A model generated the notes under the pieces. The model saw only the letters and a program-made list of their open reading frames with translations, was not told where the DNA came from and did not search any database. A DNA stretch of 55,646 bases from Syntrophales bacterium (GTDB lineage: Bacteria; Desulfobacterota; Syntrophia; Syntrophales; CG2-30-49-12): assembly GCA_030018935.1 (NCBI GenBank), contig JASEGZ010000007.1, forward strand, positions 1 to 55,646, given 5' to 3'. Shown one piece after another: positions 8,032-16,491 of this stretch (position 1 is the first letter of the stretch; every line of letters begins with the position of its first letter). A program made the position numbers and the translations under genes.

Positions 8032-9094
8032 CTGCCATCTCCTTAACGTCATGAAAGCCGTTTATCCAGGATTTCTTGCCATTTACAGTCATGGCGAGAG
8101 AACCCCTTTTCTGGGCATGATCTACAGACATCAGGATACCGGCCAGTCCAAAGAAGTCTTTGAGCCTCTGTATGTTTCTATTTTTCTGGCCGCGAAAACT
8201 GGAGACATCCTTTGGTGACAGGGAAAAGGTGACTTCTCCGTTTTTTGCCAGACCGGAGGAGAGCATGGACGAGGCCATATCAAAAAAAATGGCTTCTTCA
8301 ACGAGGGACCTGAAAGCCGGATGGAAGGGGCCGGCAATGATGCTGCCTTCCGTAACCATCTCAGGTGTCACCTGTAGGCCAAGCCTGATGACCGGGATAC
8401 GGGCGCCGGCAAATCTTCTCAGGGCAAATTTACAGGCAGCAATGGCATCGGACATGCTCAGGGGAACATAGCTTCCCTCCTGAAAAGCTTTCGCCAGGGC
8501 TGTACCCTGAAAAACTAAAGTGGGATGAATCCTTACCATATCGGGGCGAAGGGCGATGGTCTTATCAACGGTATAGGCGAATCTTTCCCGGCTGTCCCCC
8601 GGCAGTCCAACCATCAGATGTATCCCCGTTTCAAAACCCCGTTTTTTCAGCATTTTCACGGCACCCCCCACATCAGCCGATGAATGGCCTCTGCGGGAAA
8701 TATTCAGTACTTCATCGTCCATTGACTGGGCGCCGATTTCAACCGTTGTGACCCCCAATCTTTCGAGCATATCCAGATTTCTTTCGGCGATGTAATCAGG
8801 CCTCGTTGAGATCCTGACGGTATCTACCATTCCCCGTCTGATAAACGAATGGGCAAATCCGAGAAGCTCAAGCTGATAGTCTTCCTCCATACCGGTGAAA
8901 TTACCGCCATAAAAGGCAATCTGGATACGATCTGCCTTTCGCTTTGTGTTGTGAAGATACGCAAGCACTGTTTCCTCAAACACCTCTCTGGTAATTCTCT
9001 CTGGATATTGTCCGGCGGTCTTTTCCTGGTCGCAAAAGATGCAGCGATGGGGACAGCCCTGATACGTAGCAAAAACAGGAATGATCAGTTGCAT
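8024..9094 (-). CDS. Elp3-like radical SAM protein lacking the acetyltransferase domain
   Basis: A radical SAM enzyme with the cluster motif Cys14-x3-Cys18-x2-Cys21 (CPHRCIFC) and a following GGNFTGM motif that fits the SAM-binding glycine region. The sequence type matches the Elp3-like group found next to rnc in many bacteria; at 356 residues it lacks the GNAT acetyltransferase domain of true Elp3. The substrate is unknown; the operon context (tRNA methylthiolase, RNase III, Era) favours RNA modification. No clear ribosome site precedes the ATG, and a heptamer array lies 13 bp upstream. Confidence 0.85.
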   Translation of the reverse strand: MQLIIPVFATYQGCPHRCIFCDQEKTAGQYPERITREVFEETVLAYLHNTKRKADRIQIAFYGGNFTGMEEDYQLELLGFAHSFIRRGMVDTVRISTRPDYIAERNLDMLERLGVTTVEIGAQSMDDEVLNISRRGHSSADVGGAVKMLKKRGFETGIHLMVGLPGDSRERFAYTVDKTIALRPDMVRIHPTLVFQGTALAKAFQEGSYVPLSMSDAIAACKFALRRFAGARIPVIRLGLQVTPEMVTEGSIIAGPFHPAFRSLVEEAIFFDMASSMLSSGLAKNGEVTFSLSPKDVSSFRGQKNRNIQRLKDFFGLAGILMSVDHAQKRGSLAMTVNGKKSWINGFHDVKEMAGV

Positions 9095-9107
9095 GCAATA
9101 ACCAATT

Positions 9108-9189
9108 ACGTCTTATGACTTATGACTTATGACTTATGACTTATGACTTATGACTTATGACTTATGACTTACGACTTATGACTTACGAC
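9108..9189. repeat. Long heptamer array entering the rnc 3' end
   Basis: About twelve copies of the 7-bp unit (TTATGAC on the plus strand, GTCATAA on the minus strand) separate rnc from the radical SAM gene. The first three copies, read on the minus strand, are translated as the last six residues of RNase III (VVSHKS) plus its TAA stop. Confidence 0.9.
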
Positions 9190-9987
9190 GGTTTTTTGCA
9201 GCTCTTCATAGGCTTTCTTTGCTGCCTGCTGTTCTGCTTCCTTTTTGTTCTTTCCCGTACCGCAAGCGGTGATTACATGGGCGATAGACAGCCTGACCTC
9301 GAAGACCTTGTCGTGGTCAGGTCCGTATTCACCGAGCAAGATATATCTGGGTATCTCTTTAAAACGGGTCTGACTGATCTCCTGGACCGCTGTTTTATAG
9401 TCCCTATAAACAAGAATTCTCTCCCCTCTTTCAATCAGGGAGTCAATGAGATTCTTGATCAATTCCTCTGTCTTCTCCAGGCCACAATCAAGATATACGG
9501 CGGCGATGACGGCTTCGAAGGTATTGGCAAGAATAGAGTTTTTCACCCTGCCGCCGGAGCTTTCCTCCCCCTTACCGAGGAGGAGGTAATCTCCAATCTT
9601 AAACCTCCGGGCCAGATCTGCCAGCGGCTGTTCGTTCACGAGGGATGACCTGCGTTTTGATAGTTGACCCTCTGTATAGTCGGGAAACATCTTCATCAAA
9701 AGGTCACTGATGCATAGCTCAAGGACAGCATCTCCTAAGAATTCAAGCCTCTCATTGTCCTTGCAGTCGAGTGTTGGATTTTCATGGACAAAGGACCGAT
9801 GTGTAAGGGCATTATCCAGGAGGCTGATATCCCCGAAGTGGTAGGAAAATATCTGTTCAAAATTCCTGAGGGCTTCTATCCTTTCCTCTGAAAGCCCCTT
9901 TGTCTCCTGTTCATCTCCGGCAGGGAGAAGGGAATTACTGCTGTCCGTTGCGCTGTTGGGTCTCATTTGTGTTTCTTCTTCAGTCAC
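9169..9987 (-). CDS. rnc: Ribonuclease III
   Basis: Double-strand-specific endonuclease for rRNA and mRNA processing. The signature NERLEFLGDAVLEL is at 78-91, and a C-terminal dsRNA-binding domain runs from about 195 to 264 (TAVQEISQ...KKEAEQQAAKKAYEEL). The first 35 residues are a polar extension. The second catalytic cluster reads ANTFEA, with Asn155 where E. coli has metal-binding Asp114; Glu158 (Glu117) is kept. The GTG start overlaps the mtaB stop by 4 bp. The C-terminal VVSHKS and the stop are encoded by a heptamer repeat. Confidence 0.95.
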   Translation of the reverse strand: MTEEETQMRPNSATDSSNSLLPAGDEQETKGLSEERIEALRNFEQIFSYHFGDISLLDNALTHRSFVHENPTLDCKDNERLEFLGDAVLELCISDLLMKMFPDYTEGQLSKRRSSLVNEQPLADLARRFKIGDYLLLGKGEESSGGRVKNSILANTFEAVIAAVYLDCGLEKTEELIKNLIDSLIERGERILVYRDYKTAVQEISQTRFKEIPRYILLGEYGPDHDKVFEVRLSIAHVITACGTGKNKKEAEQQAAKKAYEELQKTVVSHKS

Positions 9988-11306
9988 TGACGATACTCCT
10001 TCCTTCCATATAACTTTCCGAATAACTTTCCATCTTGAACATGATCTGGGATCACATAAACAATTTGATTGGCAAGAGAAGAATTGCCACCGGTGATCAC
10101 CACGGGGATATAATTGTCAGAAAATCCTCTCATGAAACCGGTACTGTCTTTCTCAGTTTCGATGAGGACAGGCAGTTTTTTTTCTTTAAATCTCTCAGCA
10201 AAGGTGTCTCTCTTCTGTTTCCCAAGCTCCTTCAATATCTCCACCCGCCTTTTTTTTTCGGCTTGGCCGACCCGTCCCGGCAGTCTTGCGGCGCGCGTAC
10301 CGGGTCGTTCGGAGTAGGGGAAGACATGGAGATAGGCAAGGGGAAGTTCTTCGAGCAAGCGAACTGTATTCTTGAATTCATTCTCTCCCTCCCCGGGATG
10401 GCCAACCATCACATCTGTGCCTATGGCTATATCAGGGATGGCATGCCAGATTTTTTCCAGGAGCCTTCTGAAGGATGCGGTATCATAACTCCTTCCCATA
10501 AGGGATAGAATCTTATCATCCCCGCTCTGGAGGGGGATATGGAGATGCCGGCAGATGATTTCCGCATCTTTCATCAACGAAATCATTTCGTCCGTGATCT
10601 CTGTCGGCTCTAAGGAACTGAGGCGTAGCCTTTCCACGATCCTCTGTTCCTCCACGTTCCTTAAGATATGGAGAAGGTTTGCCGGGGGATTCAGATCCTG
10701 ACCATAGGCGCCCAGATGGATTCCTGTCAGGACAACTTCCCTGTGGCCGGACCGGCTTAGCATGGCAATCCGGTCCATGACCTCGCCTTCGGGGAGGCTC
10801 CTGCTACGGCCCCTTGCAAAGGGGACGATACAGAAGCTGCAAAAAGAGTTGCACCCATCCTGAATCTTCAGGAACGCCCTCGTATGGCCGGAAAATCTTG
10901 TCACGGGAAGCCGGGAAACTTCCCTGACCTGACGAATATTGCCGACAAGGGTCCGTTTTTTGCCATTTACCATTTCCCGAAGGATGGCCGGTATCTTTTC
11001 CTTTTCCGCATTACCGGCGACAACGGTCACCCCCGGTAGACAGGCAATCTCATGAGGGGCGACCTGGGCATAACACCCCGTAACAATGATGGAGGCTTCA
11101 GGGTTTCTCCGGCTGGCTCTCCTGATGAGTTGCCTTGACTGGTAATCCGCTCGGCCGGTGACGGTACAGGTATTGATGATATAGCAGTCGGCCTCTGCGG
11201 TAAACGGGACGATGGAAAATTCCTCTTTAAGAAGTGCCTCGAGAATACCCGCTGACTCATACTGATTGACCTTGCAACCGAGTGTTGCTACTGCCACTTT
11301 AATCAA
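9984..11306 (-). CDS. mtaB: tRNA t6A37 methylthiotransferase MtaB
   Basis: This radical SAM methylthiotransferase converts t6A37 to ms2t6A37 in tRNAs. The N-terminal UPF0004 domain has Cys11 (TLGCKVNQYE), Cys47 (NTCTVTG) and Cys78 (GCYAQ); the radical SAM cluster is Cys152-x3-Cys156-x2-Cys159 (CNSFCSFC); a TRAM-like tail follows. TLGCKVNQYESA is characteristic of MtaB rather than MiaB. It uses a TTG start (11306), with a GTG three codons later as alternative. It heads the mtaB-rnc-radical SAM-era unit and overlaps rnc by 4 bp. Confidence 0.94.
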   Translation of the reverse strand: MIKVAVATLGCKVNQYESAGILEALLKEEFSIVPFTAEADCYIINTCTVTGRADYQSRQLIRRASRRNPEASIIVTGCYAQVAPHEIACLPGVTVVAGNAEKEKIPAILREMVNGKKRTLVGNIRQVREVSRLPVTRFSGHTRAFLKIQDGCNSFCSFCIVPFARGRSRSLPEGEVMDRIAMLSRSGHREVVLTGIHLGAYGQDLNPPANLLHILRNVEEQRIVERLRLSSLEPTEITDEMISLMKDAEIICRHLHIPLQSGDDKILSLMGRSYDTASFRRLLEKIWHAIPDIAIGTDVMVGHPGEGENEFKNTVRLLEELPLAYLHVFPYSERPGTRAARLPGRVGQAEKKRRVEILKELGKQKRDTFAERFKEKKLPVLIETEKDSTGFMRGFSDNYIPVVITGGNSSLANQIVYVIPDHVQDGKLFGKLYGRKEYRQ

Positions 11307-11450
11307 TTTTAATACCTATTCAATTCGTTCCGGCAAGCCCCCTCCCCCATTCTCTGCAGGAAAGCACCCAATCCGGCGCGCTTTGAGAAAAGTCAAATAT
11401 TATTGGAGAATTTAAACACCAGACGAGCATTTGTCAAGATGAAACAAGTG

Positions 11451-11583
11451 TTCAGGAGCCAGAATTCAGGAGCCAGCTCTAAGGGATCAACTTGAAGAAG
11501 TCAATAGTTTGCGGGAGGCATAGAGTGCTTCTATTCTGGATTCTGGATTCTGGATTCTGGATCCTGGCTTCTGACTTCTGAAA
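11451..11583. repeat. Inverted 7-mer repeats in a 340-bp intergenic region
   Basis: The space between mtaB and the next gene holds no gene. It contains two face-to-face arrays: CAGGAGCCAGAATTCAGGAG-type 7-mers at 11451-11476, and at 11533-11583 four copies of ATTCTGG followed by diverged copies (ATCCTGG, CTTCTGA). The first is complementary to parts of the second, so a long imperfect stem is possible. The repeat sequence differs from the GTCRTAA family, but the 7-bp period is the same. Confidence 0.75.
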
Positions 11584-11646
11584 TTGATAGATTTTACCTG
11601 AGATTTACGGTACAATTTTTGTCTGAAATCAAGAGGAGGTTTAACA

Positions 11647-11994
11647 ATGGACAAATTGGCACATTACCTCTCCACCCATACGTTAGCCGTCATGGCGGTT
11701 ACGTTTTTGGTGTTTTTCATCGCCTATTTTCTTTTTAAGAAACTCATAAAACTGGCGCTGCTGTTTCTCCTTGTTCTCCTTGCCATTGGTGGATATTTTT
11801 ACTTTAAATATCCCGAGAAGAAGGTGTTCGAAAATATGTCACAGATTGTACAAAAGGCCAGGAGTCAAACAGGCACGATGGTTGAAAAGGGTAAAAACGC
11901 ATACCAGAAGGGCAAGGATATATACGAAAAAGGCAAGAAACTGACCAGAGACCTGTTCCCGGAAAAGGGAGAGGAAACCGACCGTCAAGAGTAA
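11647..11994 (+). CDS. Small membrane protein with basic amphipathic tail
   Basis: I do not recognise this 115-residue protein. It has two close hydrophobic stretches (about 12-30 and 33-52), then a charged tail with a repeated K-G-K pattern (EKGKNAYQKGKDIYEKGKKLTRD) resembling the YtxH-type or 11-mer amphipathic repeats of small stress proteins. A strong Shine-Dalgarno (AGAGGAGG) lies eight bases before the ATG. It is a single-gene unit facing the cob operon tail-to-tail, 10 bp from the cobS stop. Confidence 0.7.
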   Translation: MDKLAHYLSTHTLAVMAVTFLVFFIAYFLFKKLIKLALLFLLVLLAIGGYFYFKYPEKKVFENMSQIVQKARSQTGTMVEKGKNAYQKGKDIYEKGKKLTRDLFPEKGEETDRQE

Positions 11995-12004
11995 CAGGAG
12001 GCAC

Positions 12005-12775
12005 CTAAAAGTACAGTCTCCAAAAATCTGGATTACGGGTGGAAATCACGCCAATCATCAGAAGTGTAGCAACTTCGTTTATCTCACAGGCGGCACCTAT
12101 GATATCCCCTGTCACTCCGCCGAGACGCCTCTGGAAGAAGAGACCGAAGAGGAGTGTTAAAACGGCAATGACCAGCAATATTAGCAACCCCTTGAGCTGA
12201 AATAAGCCCAGTGAAATGACGGCAGTGATGAGCGTGGCGATGACATATTCCCTTTTTCCCGCAAACCGGGTGAAGGCCAGGCCGGTTCCCGGGCCGGATC
12301 GGGCATAAGTAAAGCCAAATGCCAGTTGGACCGTTGACCACCTTCCCAGGACGGGCATGAGCAGAAGGATCCTGTTTTTAATCTCTGGAGGCGCCTCCAG
12401 CAGGGCAAATATCTTCAACATCAGAAACAATACCAGACCGGCTACGGCGAAGGAGCCGATCCGGCTGTCCCTCATGATTGCAAGGGTCTTTTCCCGGTCC
12501 TTTCCTCCTGTTAGACCATCAACCGTATCGGCAAAACCATCGAGATGAAGGGCGCCCGTAATTATGACCAGGACCGCGATAACAAGTATATCCACAATGG
12601 AGGCGGGAAGGATATAACCGAAGGCATATCTCACCGCCACGAGTATCAGGCCGAGCAATAGACCGACCAGGGGGAAGCAGGCCATTGATCCACCCAACTT
12701 CTCCTCTGTAATGTCAAGTTTTCTTGTTATCCTGATAATGGTGAGAAACTGTAATGCGGTAAGAAACTTGATCAC
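12005..12775 (-). CDS. cobS: Adenosylcobinamide-GDP ribazoletransferase (cobalamin synthase)
   Basis: Integral membrane enzyme joining AdoCbi-GDP and alpha-ribazole(-phosphate), the last step of the nucleotide loop. It has about six to seven membrane spans, and the family signature ALHLDGFADTVDG (near residues 79-91) carries the metal-binding aspartates. Length (256) is normal. It uses a GTG start whose G is the last base of the cobT stop (1-bp overlap). It is the last gene of the corrinoid operon. Confidence 0.95.
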   Translation of the reverse strand: MIKFLTALQFLTIIRITRKLDITEEKLGGSMACFPLVGLLLGLILVAVRYAFGYILPASIVDILVIAVLVIITGALHLDGFADTVDGLTGGKDREKTLAIMRDSRIGSFAVAGLVLFLMLKIFALLEAPPEIKNRILLLMPVLGRWSTVQLAFGFTYARSGPGTGLAFTRFAGKREYVIATLITAVISLGLFQLKGLLILLVIAVLTLLFGLFFQRRLGGVTGDIIGAACEINEVATLLMIGVISTRNPDFWRLYF

Positions 12776-13836
12776 TACATACCCTCATCCACCCCTGCTG
12801 AGGTAAAGGTTGCCATCTCATTCATGATCCTGGTCGCCGCCTCGATCACAGACATGGCCAGGGCGGCGCCGGTTCCCTCCCCCAATCTCATGTCCAGATC
12901 AAGGATCGGCTTTTGCCCCAGTCTCTCAAGCATCTTGATATGCCCTGCTTCAGAAGAGAGATGGGAGTAAAATAGATACTCATCTATCGTTCTCAAAAAC
13001 GCCACGGCAATCAAGGCCCCTGCCGTGGAGATGAAACCGTCCACTACCACCGGTGTCCGGTGAAAGGCACACCCGATGATCAGACCGGCTATGCCTCCAA
13101 TCTCGAAACCGCCCACCTTGGCGAGGACATCCACAGGGTCCTGAGGATCTGGCCGATTTAACTGGATCCCCCTTTCGATGACATCCACCTTCTTCTGGAG
13201 TGTCCTGTCATCAATGCCGGTACCCCTGCCCGTTACCTCCCTTGCCGGCAGACCGGTCAATACGGAAAGGATCGCGCTGGAGGGGGTGGTGTTGCCTATC
13301 CCCATCTCTCCCGTGCCGATGATATCCACCTCTTTTTTTGCGTACTCATCGGCCAGGTCCATACCGACTCTTATTGACTGTAGGGCCTCATCGTATGTCA
13401 TGGCAGGGCCCTGCGTGAAATTCTTCGTCCCGTAGCCTACTTTAGCGATCACAAGTCCCTCGGCAGGTGCAAAATCGTAATCCACACCGATGTCCACAAT
13501 CACCGTTTCTGCCCCTGCATGTCTGGCAAGGACATTCACGGCAGCCCCCCCGGCAAGCATATTCATGACCATCTGGATGGTAACCCCCTTGGGGAAGGCA
13601 CTCACACCCTCCTCCACAACACCATGATCACCGGCAAAGGTAAAGATCACCTTTTTGTTGACGGATGGGTTCAGGTCCTCTTTAATAGCCGCGTACCTCT
13701 GAGCGATGACTTCAAGTACGCCGAGGCTTTCTCGCGGCTTTGTAAGAGAGTCCAACTTGAGTTTTGCCCGCTCCAGATAATCTTTGCTCACCGGGCGGAT
13801 ACTGTCTAATATTTGTTGTAGTTGTAGATCTTTCAT
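12775..13836 (-). CDS. cobT: Nicotinate-nucleotide-dimethylbenzimidazole phosphoribosyltransferase
   Basis: It activates the lower-ligand base as its alpha-riboside phosphate for CobS. The conserved GEMGIGNTTPSSA loop and the catalytic glutamate region RLGEGTGAALAM near the C-terminus are both present; length (353) is normal. No bluB, bza or other lower-ligand synthesis gene is seen in the window, so the base is likely imported or made elsewhere. A 58-bp gap containing a palindromic element separates it from cobU. Confidence 0.95.
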   Translation of the reverse strand: MKDLQLQQILDSIRPVSKDYLERAKLKLDSLTKPRESLGVLEVIAQRYAAIKEDLNPSVNKKVIFTFAGDHGVVEEGVSAFPKGVTIQMVMNMLAGGAAVNVLARHAGAETVIVDIGVDYDFAPAEGLVIAKVGYGTKNFTQGPAMTYDEALQSIRVGMDLADEYAKKEVDIIGTGEMGIGNTTPSSAILSVLTGLPAREVTGRGTGIDDRTLQKKVDVIERGIQLNRPDPQDPVDVLAKVGGFEIGGIAGLIIGCAFHRTPVVVDGFISTAGALIAVAFLRTIDEYLFYSHLSSEAGHIKMLERLGQKPILDLDMRLGEGTGAALAMSVIEAATRIMNEMATFTSAGVDEGM

Positions 13837-13861
13837 CTGTAAATCACCCCAACCTCTCTTT

Positions 13862-13930
13862 AAAATCCCCCCCTTTTTCCAAAAATCCTCCCCCTCACCT
13901 CCCTTTTGTAAAGGGGAGCAGGGGGGATTT
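13862..13930. repeat. Palindromic C-rich/G-rich element at the cobU 3' end
   Basis: Arms AAATCCCCCCC (from 13863) and GGGGGGATTT (to 13930) face each other. An inner pair (CTCCC-TTT/AAA-GGGGAG, 13899-13918) and a second AAATCCTCCCCC copy (13884) allow alternative stems. This composition matches palindromes widely scattered in deltaproteobacterial genomes, often translated as PLLPFTKG-like peptides. Here it contributes the last ten or so codons and the stop of cobU. Confidence 0.7.
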
Positions 13931-14449
13931 CCTGCCTTTCACCTCCACGGGGATGCCGGAGAAGAGGACATAAACCTTTTCTGCCCTCTCGGCCATCCTC
14001 TGGTTGAGAAGACCGACCTGGTCTCTATATATTCTCGCCAGTTTATTATCCGGAACTATCCCCATCCCGACTTCATTGGAGATCACGATCACCGTGCCCT
14101 CAAACTCACTGAGACACGAAAAGAAATCATCTATTATTTCCACTACTTTTTCATCCTGATCCGGGTATTTACCGAGGAGATTGGACATCCAGAGGGTCAG
14201 GCAATCAACGAGGATCGTCTTGTACAAACCCAGCACCGGCCTTAGCGCCTTTCCGAGATAGATAGGCTCTTCCAGGGTATCCCACCGGTTGCCCCTTTGC
14301 TTGCGATGTCTCTGAATTCTCTGCCCCATTTCTTCGTCAAGGGCCTCGGCAGTGGCTAAAAACAGCCTCTTTCCCTCTAATTTTTCCGCCAGTTTTAGGG
14401 CAAAATTGCTCTTGCCGCTCCTGGCCCCGCCTGTCACCAAAACCATCAT
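13895..14449 (-). CDS. cobU: Adenosylcobinamide kinase / guanylyltransferase
   Basis: Bifunctional enzyme that phosphorylates adenosylcobinamide and attaches GMP. Walker A is GGARSGKS (residues 6-13), the guanylylated-histidine region is QRIQRHRKQRG, and the Walker B-like segment is ILVDCLTLWMSN. The start is the ATG at 14449, which overlaps the cobD stop by 4 bp (ATGA). The C-terminal SPLLPFTKGR is encoded by a dispersed palindromic repeat and is unlikely to be native enzyme sequence. Confidence 0.94.
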   Translation of the reverse strand: MMVLVTGGARSGKSNFALKLAEKLEGKRLFLATAEALDEEMGQRIQRHRKQRGNRWDTLEEPIYLGKALRPVLGLYKTILVDCLTLWMSNLLGKYPDQDEKVVEIIDDFFSCLSEFEGTVIVISNEVGMGIVPDNKLARIYRDQVGLLNQRMAERAEKVYVLFSGIPVEVKGRKSPLLPFTKGR

Positions 14450-15525
14450 CCTATAATCTCTCTTAACTTTTCGATCAAGACGATATTCTCTTCGTGTCTC
14501 TTTACAGCTACCCGGAAGTAACGGGTCCCAAGGCCCTGGAAGGTACTGCAATCCCTTACCAGTACGCCCTCTTGAACCAGTCGGTCTCTAAGCTCTGTGG
14601 AGTTTAAGCCGATCCGCTTGGCCATGTGGACGAGGATAAAGTTGGCTGCGCTCTCACAGGTTTTCAAACCGGGGATTTCGTCCAATGCATCTCTCAAAAA
14701 TCCCCTTTCCGTTGTTATATATTCCCTTGTATCCTTTATATAATCCCCATCGAGAATGGCCTTTGCCGCTGCCCTCTGTCCCAGGGAGCTAACCGTCCAT
14801 GGCGGTTTATTCTCCCTGATTTTTGCGATACACGACGCTCCGGCCATCATATAACCGATCCGAAGCCCCGGAATGCCAAAAAACTTGGTCATTGACCTCA
14901 TGACTATCAGGTTGGGAAACCTGAGGATCTCTCTCTTGACAGATTCCTCCTCTACAAAATCTATAAAGGCCTCATCGGCTAAGAACAACGTCCCCACGTC
15001 GCTCGCGCATGCTACGACCTGACAGAGTTCATCCTTAGGAGTGAGAAGACCGGTGGGGTTTGCCGGATTGCAGAAATAGACTATGTCAAAACCATCTCTC
15101 AACAACCGGGAGCAAAGATCGGCAATTGCCACAGAAAAACCTTCCCTCGCCTCTGTGGGGAAGTACGCTACCTCCGCACCGACCATCTTGAGGGCCTTTT
15201 CATACTCACTGAAGGCAGGAGTAACGATTAAGGCCTTTCTGGGTTTGAATACGATGGGTATCCAGTAGATAAATTCCGTCGAACCGTTCCCCACCAAGAT
15301 GTTGTCACGACCGACACCATGGTATTCCGACAATCCTGAGACGAGATCAAAGGAATCGTCATCGGGATAGTTCAAAAGGGAATCGGTTTCTCTTACTATC
15401 GTTTCCCGCACTGCGGGCGGATAGCCCAGTGGATTTATGTTGGCGCTGAAATCAATGATCTTGCCCTCATCGATCCCATATCTTCTGGAAATTTCACTGA
15501 CATTGCCGCCATGCGCGTTCTTCAT
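14446..15525 (-). CDS. cobD: Threonine-phosphate decarboxylase (aminotransferase fold)
   Basis: A PLP enzyme of the histidinol-phosphate aminotransferase family, placed by context as CobD, which makes (R)-1-amino-2-propanol phosphate for CbiB. It opens with the family's HGGNVSEISRRYG and IDFSANINPLG; the PLP lysine is in RSMTKFFGIPGLRIGY, preceded by the CNPANPTG motif. I chose the ATG at 15525, which overlaps the cbiB stop by 4 bp; an upstream in-frame start would add 24 residues read from within cbiB. Confidence 0.92.
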   Translation of the reverse strand: MKNAHGGNVSEISRRYGIDEGKIIDFSANINPLGYPPAVRETIVRETDSLLNYPDDDSFDLVSGLSEYHGVGRDNILVGNGSTEFIYWIPIVFKPRKALIVTPAFSEYEKALKMVGAEVAYFPTEAREGFSVAIADLCSRLLRDGFDIVYFCNPANPTGLLTPKDELCQVVACASDVGTLFLADEAFIDFVEEESVKREILRFPNLIVMRSMTKFFGIPGLRIGYMMAGASCIAKIRENKPPWTVSSLGQRAAAKAILDGDYIKDTREYITTERGFLRDALDEIPGLKTCESAANFILVHMAKRIGLNSTELRDRLVQEGVLVRDCSTFQGLGTRYFRVAVKRHEENIVLIEKLREIIG

Positions 15526-16472
15526 CTTTGTATTACCCACAGGATCACCGTGCAGAGAACGGCCATCAAGAGGGACGAGGTAAACATGATGGCCCATGCG
15601 TTCTTTACATCTTTTTTATCCATTTCCTTCCGTCTGTCACCAATAGTGGGCTTGTAGGTAATCTTTCCGAAGTAACTGATTTTGCCGCCTAACTGTATGC
15701 CAAGAGCCCCGGCCACTGCCGCTTCCGGTATGTCGCTGTTGGGGCTTGTGTGGTTCCTGCCGTCCCTCCGCATAATCCTCCAGGAACTGTGCCAGTCGAA
15801 CCTCAAGATAAGAGAGGCTATTACTATAATAAATCCGGTAATCCTTGCCGGTATCCAATTAAGAACATCGTCCATCTTTGCGGAAAAACAGCCAATGTCC
15901 ATGTACTTAGCGTCTTTATATCCTACCATGGAGTCGAGGGTATTGACTGCCTTATAGGTCATGGCGAGGGGAACCCCGCCGAGAGCCAGGTAGAACATGG
16001 GAGCCACAATACCGTCCGAGAGGTTTTCTGACACCGTCTCAATAACAGCCCGCAAAATCCCAGCCTCATCGAGATTGGCGGTATCCCTACCCACAATCAT
16101 GGAGATGTCCTTTCTTGCCGCTTCCATATCCCCACTTGTCAGGGCGTCTATAACAACCCTGCTTTCCTCATAGAGAGACCTTGTTGCGAGTGTCAGGGAG
16201 GCGAGTAAAGCTATTATAATCATACCGAACAAATGGCCTATGGAGAAAGACACTTCCGTTATCCCATAGGCAATGAGGAAAGTGGGGATAACGACGGAAA
16301 ACCATAGAACTATCCCCCCTTTCTTTTCTGAGGCACGGGTGGCGCGAGCACGGATCTTCCCCTCGACGAACCTCGTCCACCTCCCGATAATGGCCACAGG
16401 ATGAGGGAACCAGCGAGGATCGCCGACGATGATGTCAATGATGTAAGCGCCAATAAAGACTTCTGCTGTCAT
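15522..16472 (-). CDS. cbiB: Adenosylcobinamide-phosphate synthase
   Basis: Membrane enzyme that amidates adenosylcobyric acid with aminopropanol (phosphate). The family start (AYIIDIIVGDPRWFPHPVAIIGRW), several membrane spans and the NLSDGIVAPMFYLALGGVPLAMTYKAVNTLDSM-type core are clear, cited here only by its landmarks at about residues 150-185. Length 316 is normal. It follows cobO by 19 bp and overlaps cobD by 4 bp. Confidence 0.95.
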   Translation of the reverse strand: MTAEVFIGAYIIDIIVGDPRWFPHPVAIIGRWTRFVEGKIRARATRASEKKGGIVLWFSVVIPTFLIAYGITEVSFSIGHLFGMIIIALLASLTLATRSLYEESRVVIDALTSGDMEAARKDISMIVGRDTANLDEAGILRAVIETVSENLSDGIVAPMFYLALGGVPLAMTYKAVNTLDSMVGYKDAKYMDIGCFSAKMDDVLNWIPARITGFIIVIASLILRFDWHSSWRIMRRDGRNHTSPNSDIPEAAVAGALGIQLGGKISYFGKITYKPTIGDRRKEMDKKDVKNAWAIMFTSSLLMAVLCTVILWVIQR

Positions 16473-16491
16473 CGTTTAGCAGCAACCTTTA

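Noticed and set aside
901-9189. Heptamer arrays as a CRISPR array.
   Set aside because: Units are 7 bp and contiguous, with no spacers and no cas genes.
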